A stretch of 6,483 nucleotides of DNA from Nitriliruptorales bacterium (GTDB lineage: Bacteria > Actinomycetota > Nitriliruptoria > Euzebyales > Egibacteraceae): NCBI GenBank assembly GCA_007119305.1, contig SKPY01000374.1:1-6483 (forward strand), read 5' to 3'. The translations under genes and the position numbers were made by a program. Shown here one piece after another: positions 5,103-6,483 of this stretch. Position 1 is the stretch's first letter, and the number at the start of each line of letters is the position of its first letter. The notes beneath the pieces are model-generated. The model was not told where the DNA came from and searched no databases. It saw nothing but the letters and a program-made list of their open reading frames with translations.

Positions 5103-6170
5103 GTGCCGTCCGCGGAGGTGATCCGCCGCGCCCCGAAGCTGGTCCTCCACGACCACCTCGACGGGGGGCTGCGGCCGACCACGCTGGTCGAGCTCGCGCA
5201 GGCCGCCGGCTACACCGGCCTGCCCAGCACCGACCCGGACGCGCTCGCGGCGAGCATCCGCCGCAGCGTCGCCACGGGCAGCCTCGAGCGCTACCTCACG
5301 GCGTTCACGCACACCGTCGCGGTGCTCCAGCGCGCCGCTGCGCTCGAGCGGGTGGCCTACGAGTGCGTCGCGGACCACGCCGCCGACGGTGTCGCGTACG
5401 CCGAGGTGCGCATGGCCCCCGAGCTGTGCACCGCGGAGGGGCTCACGCTCGACGCTGCGCTCGAGGCGGTGCTCGCCGGGCTCGACCGCGGCAGCCGCAC
5501 GCACGGCGTCAGCGCCCGCCTGATCGTCTGCGGGATGCGCGAGCGCGGCCGCACGCTCGACGCCGCGCAGGCGGCCGTGCGCTGGCGCGAGCGGGGGGTC
5601 GTGGGCTTCGACATCGCGGGGCCGGAGGCCGGCTTCCCACCCGAGGCGCACCGCGAGGCGTTCCGCGTCGCCCGCGACGGCGGCCTGGGACTGACCGTGC
5701 ACGCCGGCGAGGGCGCCGGGCTCTCCTCGCTCCGCGGGGCGCTGCTGGACTGCGGCGCCGAGCGCATCGGGCACGGCGTGCGGATCACCGACGACATCGC
5801 CGACACGCAGCCCCCGACGTTCGGCGACCTCGCGGGCTTGGTGCACGAGCGGCGCGTGCCGCTCGAGGTGTGCCCCACCTCGAACGTGCACATCGGCCTC
5901 GCGGGCTCGGTCGCCGAGCACCCGTTCGGGCTGCTCCACCGCCTGGGCTTCAACGTGACGGTGAACACCGACAACCGCCTGATGAGCGGCGTGACGGTGT
6001 CGAGCGAGGTCGCTGCGGTGGCCGCCGCGTTCGACCTCGACCTCGCCGCGGTGGAGGCGCTGCAGGTCGCCGCGGCCGACGCCGCGTTCGCCCCCGTCGA
6101 GGAGCGCCACCGCCTCATCGACGACGTGCTCAGGCCGGGCTTCGCCGCGCTGGCCCCGGAGCGCGCATGA
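5103..6170 (+). CDS. add: Adenosine deaminase
   Basis: The 355-residue protein belongs to the metal-dependent amidohydrolase superfamily and should convert adenosine (and deoxyadenosine) to inosine plus ammonia in the cytoplasm. Family motifs are in order: LHDHLDGGLRP (metal ligands His16, His18), GFDIAGPE near residue 178, VHAGEG (zinc ligand His200 and catalytic Glu203), ERIGHGVRI (His224), VCPTSNVHIG, and NTDNRLMSG (zinc-ligand Asp290). The residue after Asp290 is Asn291, where the mouse and E. coli enzymes have a second Asp that binds the purine ring. As far as I recall, this TDN form is common in actinobacterial Add, so activity is still expected. The length is normal for bacterial Add. 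The GTG start is set by a strong ribosome site. It overlaps psuG by ATGA, which suggests an operon for nucleoside breakdown. Confusion with adenine deaminase or AMP deaminase is unlikely but not excluded. Confidence 0.91.
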   Translation: MPSAEVIRRAPKLVLHDHLDGGLRPTTLVELAQAAGYTGLPSTDPDALAASIRRSVATGSLERYLTAFTHTVAVLQRAAALERVAYECVADHAADGVAYAEVRMAPELCTAEGLTLDAALEAVLAGLDRGSRTHGVSARLIVCGMRERGRTLDAAQAAVRWRERGVVGFDIAGPEAGFPPEAHREAFRVARDGGLGLTVHAGEGAGLSSLRGALLDCGAERIGHGVRITDDIADTQPPTFGDLAGLVHERRVPLEVCPTSNVHIGLAGSVAEHPFGLLHRLGFNVTVNTDNRLMSGVTVSSEVAAVAAAFDLDLAAVEALQVAAADAAFAPVEERHRLIDDVLRPGFAALAPERA

Positions 6171-6483
6171 GCACCGTCGTGCGGGACGAGGTCGCGGAGG
6201 CGGTGCGGACCGGCCAGCCTGTCGTGGCGCTCGAGAGCACGCTCATCGCCCACGGGCTGCCCCAGCCCGACAACCTCGCCGTCGCGCGGGAGCTCGAGGA
6301 CAGCGTGCGCGCCGCCGGCGCGGTGCCGGCCACCATCGGCGTCATCGGCGGTCGGCCGGTCATCGGGCTTGACGACGGCGGTCTCGAGCAGCTCGCCGGC
6401 ACCGCCGGGGTGCGCAAGCTCGGGGTGCGCGACCTGCCTGCCGCGGTGGCGCAGGGCGCAGACGGCGCCACGACGGTGGCCTC
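6167..6483 (+). CDS. psuG: Pseudouridine-5'-phosphate glycosidase, 5' part
   Basis: The first 105 codons are visible before the right edge cuts the gene; the family is about 300 residues. The signature ALESTLIAHGLPQPDN (21-36) holds the catalytic Glu (Glu23, matching Glu31 of E. coli PsuG) and is followed by LAVARELE, AAGAVPATIGVIGG (49-62), GLDDGGLEQLA and VRKLGVRDLP (82-91), where Lys84 lies close to the position of a conserved active-site lysine; the last residues GADGATTVAS also fit. PsuG breaks the C-C glycosidic bond of pseudouridine 5'-phosphate to give uracil and ribose 5-phosphate, the second step of pseudouridine breakdown. The ATG overlaps the add stop in an ATGA, and GGAG lies five bases upstream inside add, so translation is probably coupled. 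The usual partner, the PfkB-type kinase PsuK, is not in view and may lie beyond the edge. Confidence 0.93.
   Translation, partial: MSTVVRDEVAEAVRTGQPVVALESTLIAHGLPQPDNLAVARELEDSVRAAGAVPATIGVIGGRPVIGLDDGGLEQLAGTAGVRKLGVRDLPAAVAQGADGATTVA

Noticed and set aside
4968..6110. 380-codon minus-strand frame opposite adenosine deaminase
   Set aside because: It is antisense to a gene with clear catalytic motifs; the translation is low-complexity and resembles no family.

Overview
The window is about three-quarters GC, with almost every third codon position G or C, GTG as well as ATG starts, and purine-rich Shine-Dalgarno sites. Protein families and codon use point to a high-GC actinobacterium (Actinomycetota). 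I cannot name the genus; the mix of genes does not demand Streptomyces or Mycobacterium and could be a deeper lineage. Nothing suggests a plasmid, prophage or insertion sequence, and no tRNA, rRNA or CRISPR array was seen.

The layout alternates strand with very tight gaps. (1) A plus-strand acyl-CoA thioesterase-like gene enters from the left edge and ends at 520. It converges, with a 17-nt gap, on a minus-strand YbaK/EbsC-type aminoacyl-tRNA deacylase gene (538-1008). Upstream of that on the same strand is a compact PP2C-type protein phosphatase (1100-1828). (2) A 151-nt divergent gap leads to a plus-strand CapA-fold metallophosphoesterase-like gene (1980-2933). This converges, with an 18-nt gap, on a minus-strand protein-L-isoaspartate O-methyltransferase gene (2952-3602). 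A 12-bp inverted repeat sits across the capA-type stop codon. (3) A 158-nt divergent gap leads to a plus-strand run: a secreted coiled-coil NlpC/P60 peptidoglycan endopeptidase (3761-5011), adenosine deaminase (5103-6170), and the start of pseudouridine-5'-phosphate glycosidase (6167 to the right edge). The last gene overlaps the deaminase stop by ATGA.

Functionally these are mostly housekeeping genes. Three deal with quality control or signalling: the tRNA deacylase clears mischarged tRNA, Pcm repairs isoaspartyl damage, and PP2C removes Ser/Thr phosphates. Add and PsuG together form a nucleoside-catabolism pair, turning adenosine into inosine and pseudouridine phosphate into uracil plus ribose 5-phosphate. 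The NlpC/P60 protein is a cell-wall hydrolase with a RipC/CwlO-like plan: signal peptide, coiled coil, flexible linker, catalytic domain. Its Pro-Glu linker is the most unusual stretch of DNA here, being a tandem repeat with switched Glu codon usage.

I looked for a previously undescribed system and did not find one. The leads worth a second look are the repeat structure inside the NlpC/P60 gene, the inverted repeat at the convergent junction, the unanchored CapA-type protein, the kinase-less PP2C, and the coupled add-psuG pair.
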